From the NCBI RefSeq assembly GCF_036226445.1, contig NZ_CP108474.1:5022001-5086000 (forward strand): DNA of 64,000 nt. The letters run 5' to 3'. Positions 33,781 through 40,666 of this stretch are shown here, piece after piece (position 1 is the first letter of the stretch; every line of letters starts with the position of its first letter). The notes beneath the pieces are model-generated. The model ran no database searches, was not told the DNA's origin, and saw nothing but the letters and a program-made list of their open reading frames with translations. Made by a program: the position numbers and the translations under genes. The stretch comes from Streptomyces sp. NBC_01255 (lineage in GTDB: Bacteria; Actinomycetota; Actinomycetes; Streptomycetales; Streptomycetaceae).

Positions 33781-34830
33781 GTGAGCAGCAGCGGCCTCAT
33801 CTACGCAGTCATCGTCGGGGCCTGGGCCGCCTACTTGGTGCCGATGTGGCTCCGCAGGCAGGACGAGCTGAACGAAGCCCGTCCGACGGAACGCTTCAGC
33901 ACCGCCATCCGGCTGCTGTCCGGACGGGCGGGAATGGAGCGCCGGTACGCCAGGGAGCTCAAGGAGCGGGACCGTACGGCGGAGGGTCCGACGCCCGACG
34001 TGGACCCGGACGCGGCGACCGAGCATCTGAGCTCGGTCGACGTCCGGGCCTTTTCCGCGCCCGCGGCCAGGACCGAGGCGCGCCTCGAACTCCCGGAACC
34101 CGACCCGGAACCCACGCCGGAACCCGCCCCCGCCCCCGCGCGCCCCTCCACGGGCGGCGCGGCGGCCGAGCGGGCCCGCCGGGGCAAGGTCCTCGCGCGG
34201 CGCCGGCGCACCACGACGCTCCTCTTCGCCGGGTTCACCCTCGGCGCGGTCGTCGCGGCCGTCGGCGGCGTCGCGTTCCTGTGGGCGCCCGCCGTCCCGG
34301 CGCTGCTCCTCAGCGCGTACATCGTGCACCTGCGGGTCCAGGAGCGCCGCCGCTTCGTGTACGTGATGGACCGGCGCCGCGCGGAAGCGGCGGCGGCCCG
34401 GCTGCGGGAGAGCAGGCGGCCCACCCCGACCCCCGAGCCGGAGGCCGAACAGGCCCCGGTCTCGACGTCGCCCGTGTCCCCGCAGGAGGCGGGGCGCCGC
34501 GCCCTGGTCGAGCAGACGGACCACGCGGAGTGGGTGGACCAGCAGCGCGAGCGCGGCCCGGCCCGCGGTGACAGCTGGGAGCCGGTCCCGGTCCCGCTCC
34601 CCACGTACGTCACGGCGCCGGTCGCCCCGCGCGCGTCGAGCGGCGTCGACATCACGGACCCGGAGACATGGAGCGCGGCCCGCTCCTCCACGGTGGCGGA
34701 CCCGGCCCCGGCCCCGTCCCCGGCGCCCCGCCGCCGCACGACCCCGCCCCGCCGCGGCCGCGACAGCGGCCGCACCCCTCTCTTCGACCAGTACGCGGAG
34801 GACGACCGCCCCCGGGCGGCCAACGAATGA
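33781..34830 (+). CDS. sepX: Septal/divisome membrane protein SepX (GlpR-like)
   Basis: A 349-aa protein with an N-terminal membrane helix right at the start (SSSGLIYAVIVGAWAAYLVPMWL), a charged cytoplasmic stretch, two central helices (about residues 146-188), and a long Pro/Arg-rich C-terminal tail. This matches actinobacterial SepX/GlpR: in Streptomyces it supports FtsZ-ring formation and spore maturation, and in Corynebacterium GlpR partners the Glp protein. The gene order with glp supports the call. GTG 33781 follows TACCGT (33768-33773) by eight bases and no ribosome site is seen, so the message may be leaderless. Confidence 0.85.
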   Translation: MSSSGLIYAVIVGAWAAYLVPMWLRRQDELNEARPTERFSTAIRLLSGRAGMERRYARELKERDRTAEGPTPDVDPDAATEHLSSVDVRAFSAPAARTEARLELPEPDPEPTPEPAPAPARPSTGGAAAERARRGKVLARRRRTTTLLFAGFTLGAVVAAVGGVAFLWAPAVPALLLSAYIVHLRVQERRRFVYVMDRRRAEAAAARLRESRRPTPTPEPEAEQAPVSTSPVSPQEAGRRALVEQTDHAEWVDQQRERGPARGDSWEPVPVPLPTYVTAPVAPRASSGVDITDPETWSAARSSTVADPAPAPSPAPRRRTTPPRRGRDSGRTPLFDQYAEDDRPRAANE

Positions 34831-34836
34831 CCCCCG

Positions 34837-34860
34837 CCGGGGGCCCGCGGCGGCCCCCGG
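34837..34860 (+). terminator. Hairpin after sepX
   Basis: A 9-bp all-GC stem (34837-34845 with 34852-34860) and a 6-base loop lie just behind the sepX stop codon and ahead of the tRNA promoter. Confidence 0.7.
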
Positions 34861-34882
34861 TGACCTGCGGCGGAACGGATTT

Positions 34883-34910
34883 TTGCGTGAGCCGGTAGGG
34901 ATGCTAATGT
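34883..34910 (+). promoter_or_regulatory. Likely tRNA promoter
   Basis: TTGCGT at 34883-34888 and TAATGT at 34905-34910 are separated by 16 bases, in the only AT-rich stretch of this intergenic region, and end 14 bases before the mature tRNA. This fits a housekeeping sigma promoter for the tRNA gene. Confidence 0.65.
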
Positions 34911-34924
34911 TTCACACGTCGCAA

Positions 34925-34998
34925 GGGCCTGTGGCGCAGTCTGGTAGCGCACCTCGTTCGCATCGAGGGGGTCTGGGGTTCAAATCCCCACAGGTCCA
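34925..34998 (+). tRNA. tRNA-Ala(CGC)
   Basis: A complete cloverleaf: acceptor GGGCCTG (34925-34931) pairs with CAGGTCC (34991-34997) plus discriminator A; D stem GCGC/GCGC; anticodon stem CCTCG/CGAGG with loop TTCGCAT and anticodon CGC (reads GCG, alanine); T arm TGGGG-TTCAAAT-CCCCA. The 3' CCA is not encoded. Such genes are common phage integration targets, but no copy of its 3' end was found elsewhere in the window. Confidence 0.95.
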
Positions 34999-35034
34999 CA
35001 AACGACAGTTCGCGAGTAGCTCTCGGGAACAGTG

Positions 35035-35074
35035 ACGAAATCCCGGCCGATCGAAAGATCGGGCGGGATTTCGT
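35035..35074 (+). terminator. Hairpin after tRNA-Ala
   Basis: An 18-bp stem with one G-G mismatch (35035-35052 with 35057-35074) and a GAAA tetraloop lies 37 bases after the tRNA, ahead of the convergent protease gene. Confidence 0.8.
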
Positions 35075-35141
35075 CGTTTCAGGGGGCGGCGATGTTGCCG
35101 GTCGATCGTGCCGCGTGTGATCAGTACCGCGGGTGGGTGGG

Positions 35142-36074
35142 TCAGGCGCCTGCGGCCACGGTCGTCAGCCAGGCGTTCCAGTCGCTCTCGTAGTCCAGCG
35201 AGGTGAGGAAGGAACGCGCGGCGGTCCAGTTTCCGGTGCGGTAGTGGCCGAGCACGGTGGCGACGTCGGCCGGGTGCTTCTCGACCATGTAGCGGGCGGC
35301 GAGGTAGCCCCAGTTGTAGGTGCGGTTGACGTCGCTGTTGGCGTAGGTGGTGTCGAACAGCGTGCGCAGGGAGTACGTGTGCTTGCCGGCCTCGGCGACC
35401 GCGTTGGCGTAGGTGATGCCGCGGTAGGAGTAGGAGACGTACTCCGCGATGCCCTCGCCCCACCACACCGTGGGGGTGGTCTGGCCGGCGCCGAAGTCGC
35501 CGTAGAGGTTGTAGCGGCCGTCGAGGTAGTGCGTGTACTCGTGGTTGAGGTTCCAGATCTGCCAGCCGGGGCTCACGTCGGTGCGCTCGTAACAGATGAA
35601 CCGGGGCTGGTTGCCCGCCGCGGAGGGGTCGCCCTCCAGGTACATGCCGCCGTTGTTGGTGTCGATGCCGTAGATCTTCCTCGCGTAGGCCTTGTAGTCG
35701 GCGCTCGAGTTGAAGACATCGACCTCGAGGGTGGTGTTGTGGTCGTTCGCGACCGGTCCCGAGTCCTTGGCGATGCTGTGGAAGTAGGCGTCCTGGTTGG
35801 CCAGGCTCGCGCAGGTCGCCGTCAGCTGGGCGGCGGTCATCTCCTGGGCCCGGATCCGCAGCGACGGGCTGCAGTTGTGGACGATCGGCAGGATGCGCGA
35901 TTCCAGCCCGCCGCCGGCGGTCGCGCCGGGGGCGCCGTCGACCTTGCCGTGGGCCGGACGCCGGCCCGGGTCCGCGAAGACGTGGTCCGGCTTGGGCTCG
36001 GCCTGGGTGGCCTGGGCGGGGGCGGCCGCGAAGGCCGATATGAGCAGGGCGGTGGCGATGGCCATGGCGCGCAA
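35142..36074 (-). CDS. Secreted collagenase-like metalloprotease (M9-type, HEYTH)
   Basis: A 310-aa protein with a signal peptide (RAMAIATALLISAFAAAPAQA) and a zinc-protease centre NLNHEYTHYLDGRYN (HExxH), followed by WWGEGIAEYVSY, where the Glu is the usual third zinc ligand of the M9 collagenase family. It is much shorter than Vibrio or Clostridium collagenases and lacks PKD or collagen-binding domains, being essentially the peptidase core. The TTG at 36074, with AGGAG six bases upstream, gives a normal signal peptide start; the ATG three codons later has no ribosome site. The substrate is unproven. Confidence 0.85.
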   Translation of the reverse strand: MRAMAIATALLISAFAAAPAQATQAEPKPDHVFADPGRRPAHGKVDGAPGATAGGGLESRILPIVHNCSPSLRIRAQEMTAAQLTATCASLANQDAYFHSIAKDSGPVANDHNTTLEVDVFNSSADYKAYARKIYGIDTNNGGMYLEGDPSAAGNQPRFICYERTDVSPGWQIWNLNHEYTHYLDGRYNLYGDFGAGQTTPTVWWGEGIAEYVSYSYRGITYANAVAEAGKHTYSLRTLFDTTYANSDVNRTYNWGYLAARYMVEKHPADVATVLGHYRTGNWTAARSFLTSLDYESDWNAWLTTVAAGA

Positions 36075-36171
36075 GATTCGCTCCTGGGGACGGGAGGAGG
36101 GGGCCCGTCCGCGACGGGCTGCGCTGTAAAATGGCACATGTCACATAGCTTTTCAATGCTGTTCACAGGAT

Positions 36172-36711
36172 TCAGAGGAGGGCGGCGCCTGTCGGGGGTA
36201 TCGGGTGGAAGTCCGGGCGCGGGATCAGGCGGGCGATGGAGAAGGGGGCGAATTCCGGGTCCGTCAGGACGCGGTGGACGAACTCCGTGGTGGGCATGGT
36301 CAGTTCGTGCCAGTCGTACGGGTCGCCCCGTGTGACGATCGGCCAGGTCGTCGGGGACTCGTCCGCGGACGCCAGCCAGAAGTACTCGCACTCCATCTCC
36401 CCGTAGGCCCACGGGATGAGGCCGGGGCGATCGGGTCGGTAGAGCGGGTACGGCGTGACGACGGGGTCGGGTCCGGACTCGGGGGTGTCGGCGAGGTACG
36501 TGCGCCAGATGTGGGCCAGGTCGAACTGGCCCGTGGCCTCGACGCCCAGGACGCACATGAACTGCGAGAACTCTCCCGTGCCGAACGTCGCGGCGAGGTG
36601 CTTGTAGTCCTCGGGCAGTGGGGTGCCGAGGTCTTCCTCGACGGTGTCCCAGGGGAGTTCCAGCCGAAGCGGCTCCCAGTTCGTGGCCTCGGCGATGCGG
36701 TCGACCCACAT
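36172..36711 (-). CDS. SMI1/KNR4 (SUKH) family protein
   Basis: A 179-aa protein with the SUKH pattern: WEPLRLELPWDTVEEDLGTPLPEDYKHLAATFGTGEF at the N-terminus (split over residues 12-48), then WAYGEMECEYFWLASADESP (about 112-131). SUKH proteins often act as immunity proteins to nuclease toxins, but many are housekeeping. It lies five bases downstream of the next gene, so the two are one operon. No toxin gene is adjacent in the window. Confidence 0.75.
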   Translation of the reverse strand: MWVDRIAEATNWEPLRLELPWDTVEEDLGTPLPEDYKHLAATFGTGEFSQFMCVLGVEATGQFDLAHIWRTYLADTPESGPDPVVTPYPLYRPDRPGLIPWAYGEMECEYFWLASADESPTTWPIVTRGDPYDWHELTMPTTEFVHRVLTDPEFAPFSIARLIPRPDFHPIPPTGAALL

Positions 36712-36716
36712 GCCTC

Positions 36717-37658
36717 TCACGCTCCGGTCGTGTCGGCGGCGGACCAGGCGGCGATCAGTTCGCCCTGCTTCAGTCCTGCCAGGGTCTCGACGGCCCAGGC
36801 CGCCTCCATCGGTGAGGCCGGCCGGGAGAGGGCGCGGAGCAGGGCGGTGTGGGCGAAGCCCGCTCGGGAGAGCGCGGTGGCCAGGGGCGTGAGGTGGCTG
36901 CGGCCGTCCGGTTCCGTGCAGCGGGCCAGGCAGGTTTGTACCTCGGGGGCGTCGAGGGCGGGGTCCGTCCGGGCCGCGTCCAGGAGTTCCGTCGCGCGGG
37001 CGAGCAGGCGGGACCAGATGGCGAACGGGAAGTCGTCCGCATCCGGCGCCCTCAGGGAGTACAGCGGCATGGCGTCGTCCGCGCGCTGGGTCACGGCCCG
37101 GCAGCCCTCGGGCCGGGTCGTCCACTCGATTCCCGCGTCGCGCAGATCCCGCAGGTCGAGCCAGTCGCTCGTCTCCGTCCGCACGCCCGTCGCCCCGGGG
37201 ATCGGCCGCACCGCGGTGAAGGCCGCGTCCACCAGCGGCGTGATCGCGTCCGGGTCTTCGTCCTCGCTCAGGAACGCGAAGCGCAGCAGCAGCGCCAGCA
37301 TCGGGCCCGGATGCCGCAGCGCGGGCTCGTGCAGGGCCGCCGCGCGGCACAGCAGGTCGAGCTCGGACCAGGTCATGGCGTGGGGGTGGAAGTGGGCCAT
37401 GTCGTCCCAGCCCACGGTCTGCGGCTCCGCCGCCTCCGGCGACAGGACAGCCAGGTTGACGTAGTTGGCGCCGGGGTCGAATTCGAGCTCCAGAGCGAGG
37501 CCGTGAGGCAGCCGGAACTCCGACCGGAGCACCTCTCCCTCCCCCTCCTCGTCCTCCCTGGCCTCGTCGTAGGCGTCCACCGCCTCGTCGTCGAAGAGGT
37601 ACAGGGGCCAGAAGTCCGGGTCCGCCGTGCGGGCCGTCAGATCGTCGTCGCGAAGCAT
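36717..37658 (-). CDS. Hypothetical protein co-transcribed with SUKH gene
   Basis: A 313-aa acidic soluble protein with no family I recognise. The N-terminal part holds FWPLYLFDDEAVDAYDEARE and EFRLPHGLALELEFDPGANYVNLAVL, a strand-rich stretch reminiscent of immunity-type small domains; the rest is helical and looks repeat-like (LLARATELLDAARTDPALDAPEV; ALSRAGFAHTALLRALSR). ATG 37658 is used; a TTG ten codons upstream lacks a ribosome site. The tight link to the SUKH gene suggests a joint role, perhaps as an orphan immunity pair. Confidence 0.6.
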   Translation of the reverse strand: MLRDDDLTARTADPDFWPLYLFDDEAVDAYDEAREDEEGEGEVLRSEFRLPHGLALELEFDPGANYVNLAVLSPEAAEPQTVGWDDMAHFHPHAMTWSELDLLCRAAALHEPALRHPGPMLALLLRFAFLSEDEDPDAITPLVDAAFTAVRPIPGATGVRTETSDWLDLRDLRDAGIEWTTRPEGCRAVTQRADDAMPLYSLRAPDADDFPFAIWSRLLARATELLDAARTDPALDAPEVQTCLARCTEPDGRSHLTPLATALSRAGFAHTALLRALSRPASPMEAAWAVETLAGLKQGELIAAWSAADTTGA

Positions 37659-37709
37659 GCGCGGCACGCTATCGGCGCGGTCCGACAATCGGAGGACCCC
37701 GGGGTGGTC

Positions 37710-38189
37710 TCAGGTCAGCGGCTTCGCGAAGCAGCGGCTGGTGGAGTAGGTGCGGTAGTGGCCGAACTTGGTGCAGGGTTCGTAGCCGCTGGACGTGTAG
37801 AGGGCTATGGCCTCCGGCTGGGCCGTGCCCGTTTCCAGGACCATGCGGGTGCGGCCGGCCGCGCGGGCGTCGGCTTCGAGGGCGGCGAGGACGCGGCGGG
37901 CCAGGCCCAGGCCGCGGGCCTCGGGGACCACGTACATGCGCTTCAGTTCGGCGTCGCCGTCCGCGTAGCCCTCGTCGTTCGTGTCCTGGGTGCGCCAGCC
38001 GCCGGTGGCCACGGGGCGGCCCTCGTCGTCGTAGGCGAGGAGGTAGAGGCCGTGCGGGGGCGCGAACATCGCGGGGTCGAGCGGTGTGGCGTCGCCCTCA
38101 CTGTCGTAGCGGGCGGCGTATTCCAGCTGGACCGCGTCGTTGAGTTTCACGGCGTCGGGGTGGTCGAAAGAGGTAGGGTGAATGTTCAT
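37710..38189 (-). CDS. GNAT family N-acetyltransferase
   Basis: A 159-aa single-domain acetyltransferase: GLYLLAYDDEGRPVATGGWRT (strand 2-3), AELKRMYVVPEARGLGLARRVLAALEADA with the R/Q-x-x-G-x-A acetyl-CoA loop (RGLGLA, about residues 91-96), and ALYTSSGYEPC near the end. The substrate is unknown. ATG 38189 is eight bases from TACAAT (38197-38202) and has no ribosome site, so a leaderless transcript is likely. Nothing downstream on the same strand is coupled. Confidence 0.82.
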   Translation of the reverse strand: MNIHPTSFDHPDAVKLNDAVQLEYAARYDSEGDATPLDPAMFAPPHGLYLLAYDDEGRPVATGGWRTQDTNDEGYADGDAELKRMYVVPEARGLGLARRVLAALEADARAAGRTRMVLETGTAQPEAIALYTSSGYEPCTKFGHYRTYSTSRCFAKPLT

Positions 38190-38217
38190 GCGGAAGATTG
38201 TATATGCATGCGGAAGT
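38187..38217 (-). promoter_or_regulatory. Promoter with flanking direct repeats
   Basis: CATGCGGAAG occurs twice in the same direction (38187-38196 and 38207-38216), and the short gap between the copies contains the minus-strand -10 box TACAAT (38197-38202). One copy covers the GNAT start codon. The spacing of 20 bases, two helical turns, suits a dimeric regulator or could be chance. Confidence 0.45.
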
Positions 38218-38298
38218 GAGTGTCGGTATTCTCCCGGGATGCTCACTGTCACCACCGTCAATGTGTGCAAAGCGTCCCGCCCCTGAACTGCGGAGACG

Positions 38299-38337
38299 CG
38301 ACGGCCCCGCCTCGACTTGGAGAGAGCGGGGCCGTCG
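38299..38337 (-). terminator. Hairpin after the XRE regulator
   Basis: A 12-bp stem (38299-38310 with 38326-38337) with a 15-base loop lies directly behind the regulator stop codon on the minus strand. Confidence 0.75.
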
Positions 38338-38342
38338 AGCGT

Positions 38343-39098
38343 CTACAGCCGTACCGGCGCCGCCCGTTCCCACAGTTCCTCGGCGTGCTCCGCGAAACGG
38401 TCGAACATGCCGCCGTCACCGTGCCGGCGGAGGTGCAGGAGCGGTGAGTCGTGGCCGACGAGTCGAGCCAGATGCGGCGTCACAAGCGCCTGCTCGTCAA
38501 ACCGGAACACGCTCAAGCTCACGTGGTTCACGGCGTCCTCGGCAGCGCTAAGGCGTGCCTCAACGCCCTCGACCACCCCCAGGCGCGCCAGCTCATCGAG
38601 CGTGATCCGGATGCGCGTGGACACCGACAAAGGCACGTCCTCGATCACCTCGCGCTGCCGGGTCACCTCCCCATCCGGATCCCCCAGGAGCACCCGCACC
38701 CGGCACCCGGCTTCCGCCTTCCGCCGGATGAGCGCGGAGAAGGCCGGAATCTGCGTCCAGAAGAAGTAGTTCGTGTACCCCGCGAGCAGCAGCTCGCGCT
38801 CGACGCCGGCCGCAAGGTCGGCCCACACCGTGGACGGGCACGCCGACCGGTACGGGTACGTCCGAAGGATCTCCCGGTCGCCCCCAAGCTTGACTCGGTC
38901 CTGCACGGCCTTCGGCCAAATCATGTCCTCATCCACTCCCAGGGCCCGCGCGGCATCCGTCCGGTTCCGGCGGTGCGGCGTGAGCGTCGCGTCCGAGAGC
39001 CATCGTTCCACCTGCTTCGGCGATACCCCCACCCGGTGTGCCAGCTCGCGGCAGGACACTCCGGCATCATCCATCGCCGACCGTAACCCTGTGTTCAC
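38343..39098 (-). CDS. XRE-family HTH transcriptional regulator
   Basis: A 251-aa DNA-binding protein. The N-terminal helix-turn-helix spans about residues 1-55 (GLRSAMDDAGVSCRELAHRVGVSPKQVERWLSD), and the remainder (YPYRSACPSTVWADLAAG..., LLLAGYTNYFFW, VRVLLGDPDGEVTRQRE) is a domain often attached to such regulators in Streptomyces accessory DNA, with strands resembling phospholipase-D-like folds; no catalytic HKD motif is seen. GTG 39098 has GGAGGGG six bases upstream. It is divergent from the two small genes that follow. Confidence 0.78.
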   Translation of the reverse strand: MNTGLRSAMDDAGVSCRELAHRVGVSPKQVERWLSDATLTPHRRNRTDAARALGVDEDMIWPKAVQDRVKLGGDREILRTYPYRSACPSTVWADLAAGVERELLLAGYTNYFFWTQIPAFSALIRRKAEAGCRVRVLLGDPDGEVTRQREVIEDVPLSVSTRIRITLDELARLGVVEGVEARLSAAEDAVNHVSLSVFRFDEQALVTPHLARLVGHDSPLLHLRRHGDGGMFDRFAEHAEELWERAAPVRL

Positions 39099-39247
39099 TG
39101 TCAACCCCCTCCGACCGGACTTTTGGGCCGTCTTCGACCCTAGCGGGGGACGTCTCAACTGTCCTCGTTTCGGGGGCAGATACCCCCCTCACGAGGTGCC
39201 AAAGTGGAGACATCCCGGAGGAGTACCCGTCAGGAAGGGAGCAAGCC

Positions 39248-39490
39248 ATGACCGCGCCGACGACCGAACCGCCGCCGATCCGCCGACCCGTAACCGAGAC
39301 CGAGGCCGCCGAGACCTTCGTCGCCCTCAAGAACGCCATGGAAGAGGCCGGCTTCCCCGCACAGGGCCTCTACCGCGACACGCTGCCGAGCCACACCGGC
39401 CCCGTGCCGGTGTACGGACTCGGCACGCTCACCATGAGCGGCGCGAAGCGGCTCACGGCCATCCTCACGGCCGCCCGGCGGACGCCATGA
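39248..39490 (+). CDS. Small hypothetical protein, divergent to XRE regulator
   Basis: An 80-aa protein: Pro/Thr-rich start, then a helix (EAAETFVALKNAMEEAGFPAQG) and PVPVYGLGTLTMSGAKRLTAIL. GGAAGGGAG at the right distance before ATG 39248 is a strong ribosome site. It overlaps the next start by four bases. Pairs of this kind accompany XRE regulators in Streptomyces accessory regions. Function unknown. Confidence 0.65.
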   Translation: MTAPTTEPPPIRRPVTETEAAETFVALKNAMEEAGFPAQGLYRDTLPSHTGPVPVYGLGTLTMSGAKRLTAILTAARRTP

Positions 39491-39723
39491 CGTACCGGTA
39501 CCGGCCGGGCGACTACGTAGTGGACGGTACGAGAGCCCTCGCGGGCCAGGTGCGCGACGTCCACGGCAGCCTGCTGACCCTCGCGCGCCCGAACGGATAC
39601 TCGTGGGACGCGAAGAGCACCGACTGTTGGACCGCGAGCCCGCAGGAGCGCGCGAGCATGACCCCGCAGGGGGCCGTGCGGATCATCAGCACCGCGCCGC
39701 CGCCCGCGCCACCCTCTTCCTAA
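39487..39723 (+). CDS. Small hypothetical protein, coupled to the previous gene
   Basis: A 78-aa protein beginning MTYRYRPGDYVVDGTRALAGQVRDVHGSLLTLARPNG, which looks like a small SH3-type beta barrel (strands with a GxVxDVxGSLLTLARP pattern), followed by a proline-rich end. Translation is coupled to the upstream gene by an ATGA overlap. Function unknown. Confidence 0.65.
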   Translation: MTYRYRPGDYVVDGTRALAGQVRDVHGSLLTLARPNGYSWDAKSTDCWTASPQERASMTPQGAVRIISTAPPPAPPSS

Positions 39724-39800
39724 TCGCCGTCGCTGTCGGCGCGTATGGCGCAGCTTTGTGGCTGCGCACCCCGTAGACAGCCGCCCCGTCGATGTCGATC

Positions 39801-39819
39801 CCCCGCCTCCTCGGCGGGG
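39801..39819 (+). terminator. Hairpin before the tRNA-like element
   Basis: CCCCGCC and GGCGGGG (39801-39807 and 39813-39819) form a 7-bp GC stem with a TCCTC loop, 12 bases before the tRNA-like acceptor strand. A further GCGCAGC/GCTGCGC hairpin lies about 50 bases upstream. Confidence 0.5.
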
Positions 39820-39831
39820 CGGCGATCCATC

Positions 39832-39920
39832 TCCCTCGTAGCTCAGTCAGGAAGAGCCCGTGCGGGCCGTTTCGTCTACACACCCGCTCGGAGACCCCGG
39901 TTCGAGTCCGGGCGAGGGAG
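39832..39920 (+). tRNA. tRNA-like element with abnormal anticodon arm
   Basis: The outer parts form a good tRNA: acceptor TCCCTCG (39832-39838) pairs with CGAGGGA (39913-39919); TA; D stem GCTC/GAGC with loop AGTCAGGAA; T arm CCCGG-TTCGAGT-CCGGG. Where the 5-bp anticodon stem and 7-base loop should be, there is instead a 9-position stem (39858-39866 with 39883-39891, one T-T mismatch) with a 16-base loop CCGTTTCGTCTACACA, then only AGAC before the T stem. No normal anticodon can be assigned; CTA and TCG triplets preceded by T occur in the loop. It may be a degenerate phage tRNA, a tRNA mimic, or a tRNA altered by integration. Confidence 0.6.
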
Positions 39921-39922
39921 CT

Positions 39923-39968
39923 GCCCCGCTCCTGTGGATCTCTTGGTCGAGTGCCAGGGGAGCGGGGC
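39923..39968 (+). terminator. Long-range hairpin after the tRNA-like element
   Basis: GCCCCGCTCC (39923-39932) is complementary to GGAGCGGGGC (39959-39968). The loop of 26 bases could allow an alternative fold with the tRNA-like element. It could act as terminator or processing signal before the peptide gene. Confidence 0.55.
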
Positions 39969-40012
39969 TCAGCAAGTGCAGCACTTCCACCACCGAGTGA
40001 AGGAGTACGCAC

Positions 40013-40129
40013 ATGATCAACATGGACCGCTGGACGACTCTCCAGGGCGACGAGGACCAGGGAAACAAGGACATCGAGAGCGGCGACGGCGGCGGCAGCA
40101 ACCCGACCCAGGGCTGCGGCGACAACTGA
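40013..40129 (+). CDS. 38-residue peptide, possible precursor peptide
   Basis: ATG 40013 has AAGGAG eight bases upstream and encodes a 38-aa polar peptide beginning MINMDRWTTLQGDEDQ and ending GGGSNPTQGCGDN. It is rich in Asp, Gly and Asn with one Cys close to the C-terminus. It is enclosed between two strong hairpins, so it has its own transcript end. The leader-like acidic first half and Gly-rich core-like end resemble ribosomally made peptide precursors, but no modification enzyme is visible nearby. It could be a toxin, pheromone or structural peptide. Confidence 0.5.
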   Translation: MINMDRWTTLQGDEDQGNKDIESGDGGGSNPTQGCGDN

Positions 40130-40153
40130 CCCTGTAGCACGGTGAGTCGCGGG

Positions 40154-40180
40154 CCCCGCTCTGGCAGGATCAGAGCGGGG
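40154..40180 (+). terminator. Hairpin after the peptide gene
   Basis: A perfect 10-bp stem CCCCGCTCTG/CAGAGCGGGG (40154-40163 and 40171-40180) with a 7-base loop lies 24 bases behind the peptide stop codon. Its 5' half resembles that of the hairpin upstream of the peptide. Confidence 0.8.
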
Positions 40181-40203
40181 TTCCGCACGCGAGGAGAGGT
40201 GCC

Positions 40204-40647
40204 ATGGCACGCGAGATCAGCGGTACGGGCAGGGTGACGGTGTTTCCCCTGTTGCACATGTGGCCGGACGTGTGGGGGATCGCCGCGTACGCGACCACCG
40301 GGCCGTTCGGCGTGACGGCGGCCGTCGGGTACATCCCGATCCCCGAGGTCCCCGATATGAGCCTCCTCGACGTCGGCGCGCGGCACAGCAGCATCAACGC
40401 AGACCGAGCAGCCCACGCGGAATGGGTCCTGTGCGCGGCCTGGAGTGCTCGCACCGTCTTCAAGCCGGGGTCCTGGGACATCCCGTCGGCCGAGTGGTCC
40501 CTCGAATGGGACTCGCGCGCGGAGCCAAAGGGCAACTCGGGCAACATGTACGGCCACAACGAGCTGTACGTCGGCCGCTTCGCCCTCACAGATGAGGTGC
40601 TGATGAAGCAGGCGAAGGAACTACTTCCCCAGCTCGCGCGACGGTAG
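40204..40647 (+). CDS. Hypothetical protein
   Basis: A 147-aa soluble protein starting MAREISGTGRVTVFPLLHMWPDVWGIAAYATTG, with a central tryptophan-rich stretch (AEWVLCAAWSARTVFKPGSWDIPSAEWSLEWDSR) and the end LYVGRFALTDEVLMKQAKELLPQLARR. No family is recognised. GAGAGGTGCC precedes ATG 40204. It is convergent with the phage late operon and shares its terminator, so it is either host accessory DNA or a lysogenic-conversion gene. Confidence 0.65.
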   Translation: MAREISGTGRVTVFPLLHMWPDVWGIAAYATTGPFGVTAAVGYIPIPEVPDMSLLDVGARHSSINADRAAHAEWVLCAAWSARTVFKPGSWDIPSAEWSLEWDSRAEPKGNSGNMYGHNELYVGRFALTDEVLMKQAKELLPQLARR

Positions 40648-40666
40648 CCACGCCAGACGACGAAAC

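Noticed and set aside
34925..34998. tRNA-Ala as the prophage attachment site
   Set aside because: No second copy of its 3' end is visible and over 3 kb of ordinary chromosomal genes lie between it and the phage genes.
39832..39920. Ordinary class II tRNA (long variable arm)
   Set aside because: The extra length lies in the anticodon stem-loop itself; no 5-bp stem with a 7-base loop can be drawn before the T arm.
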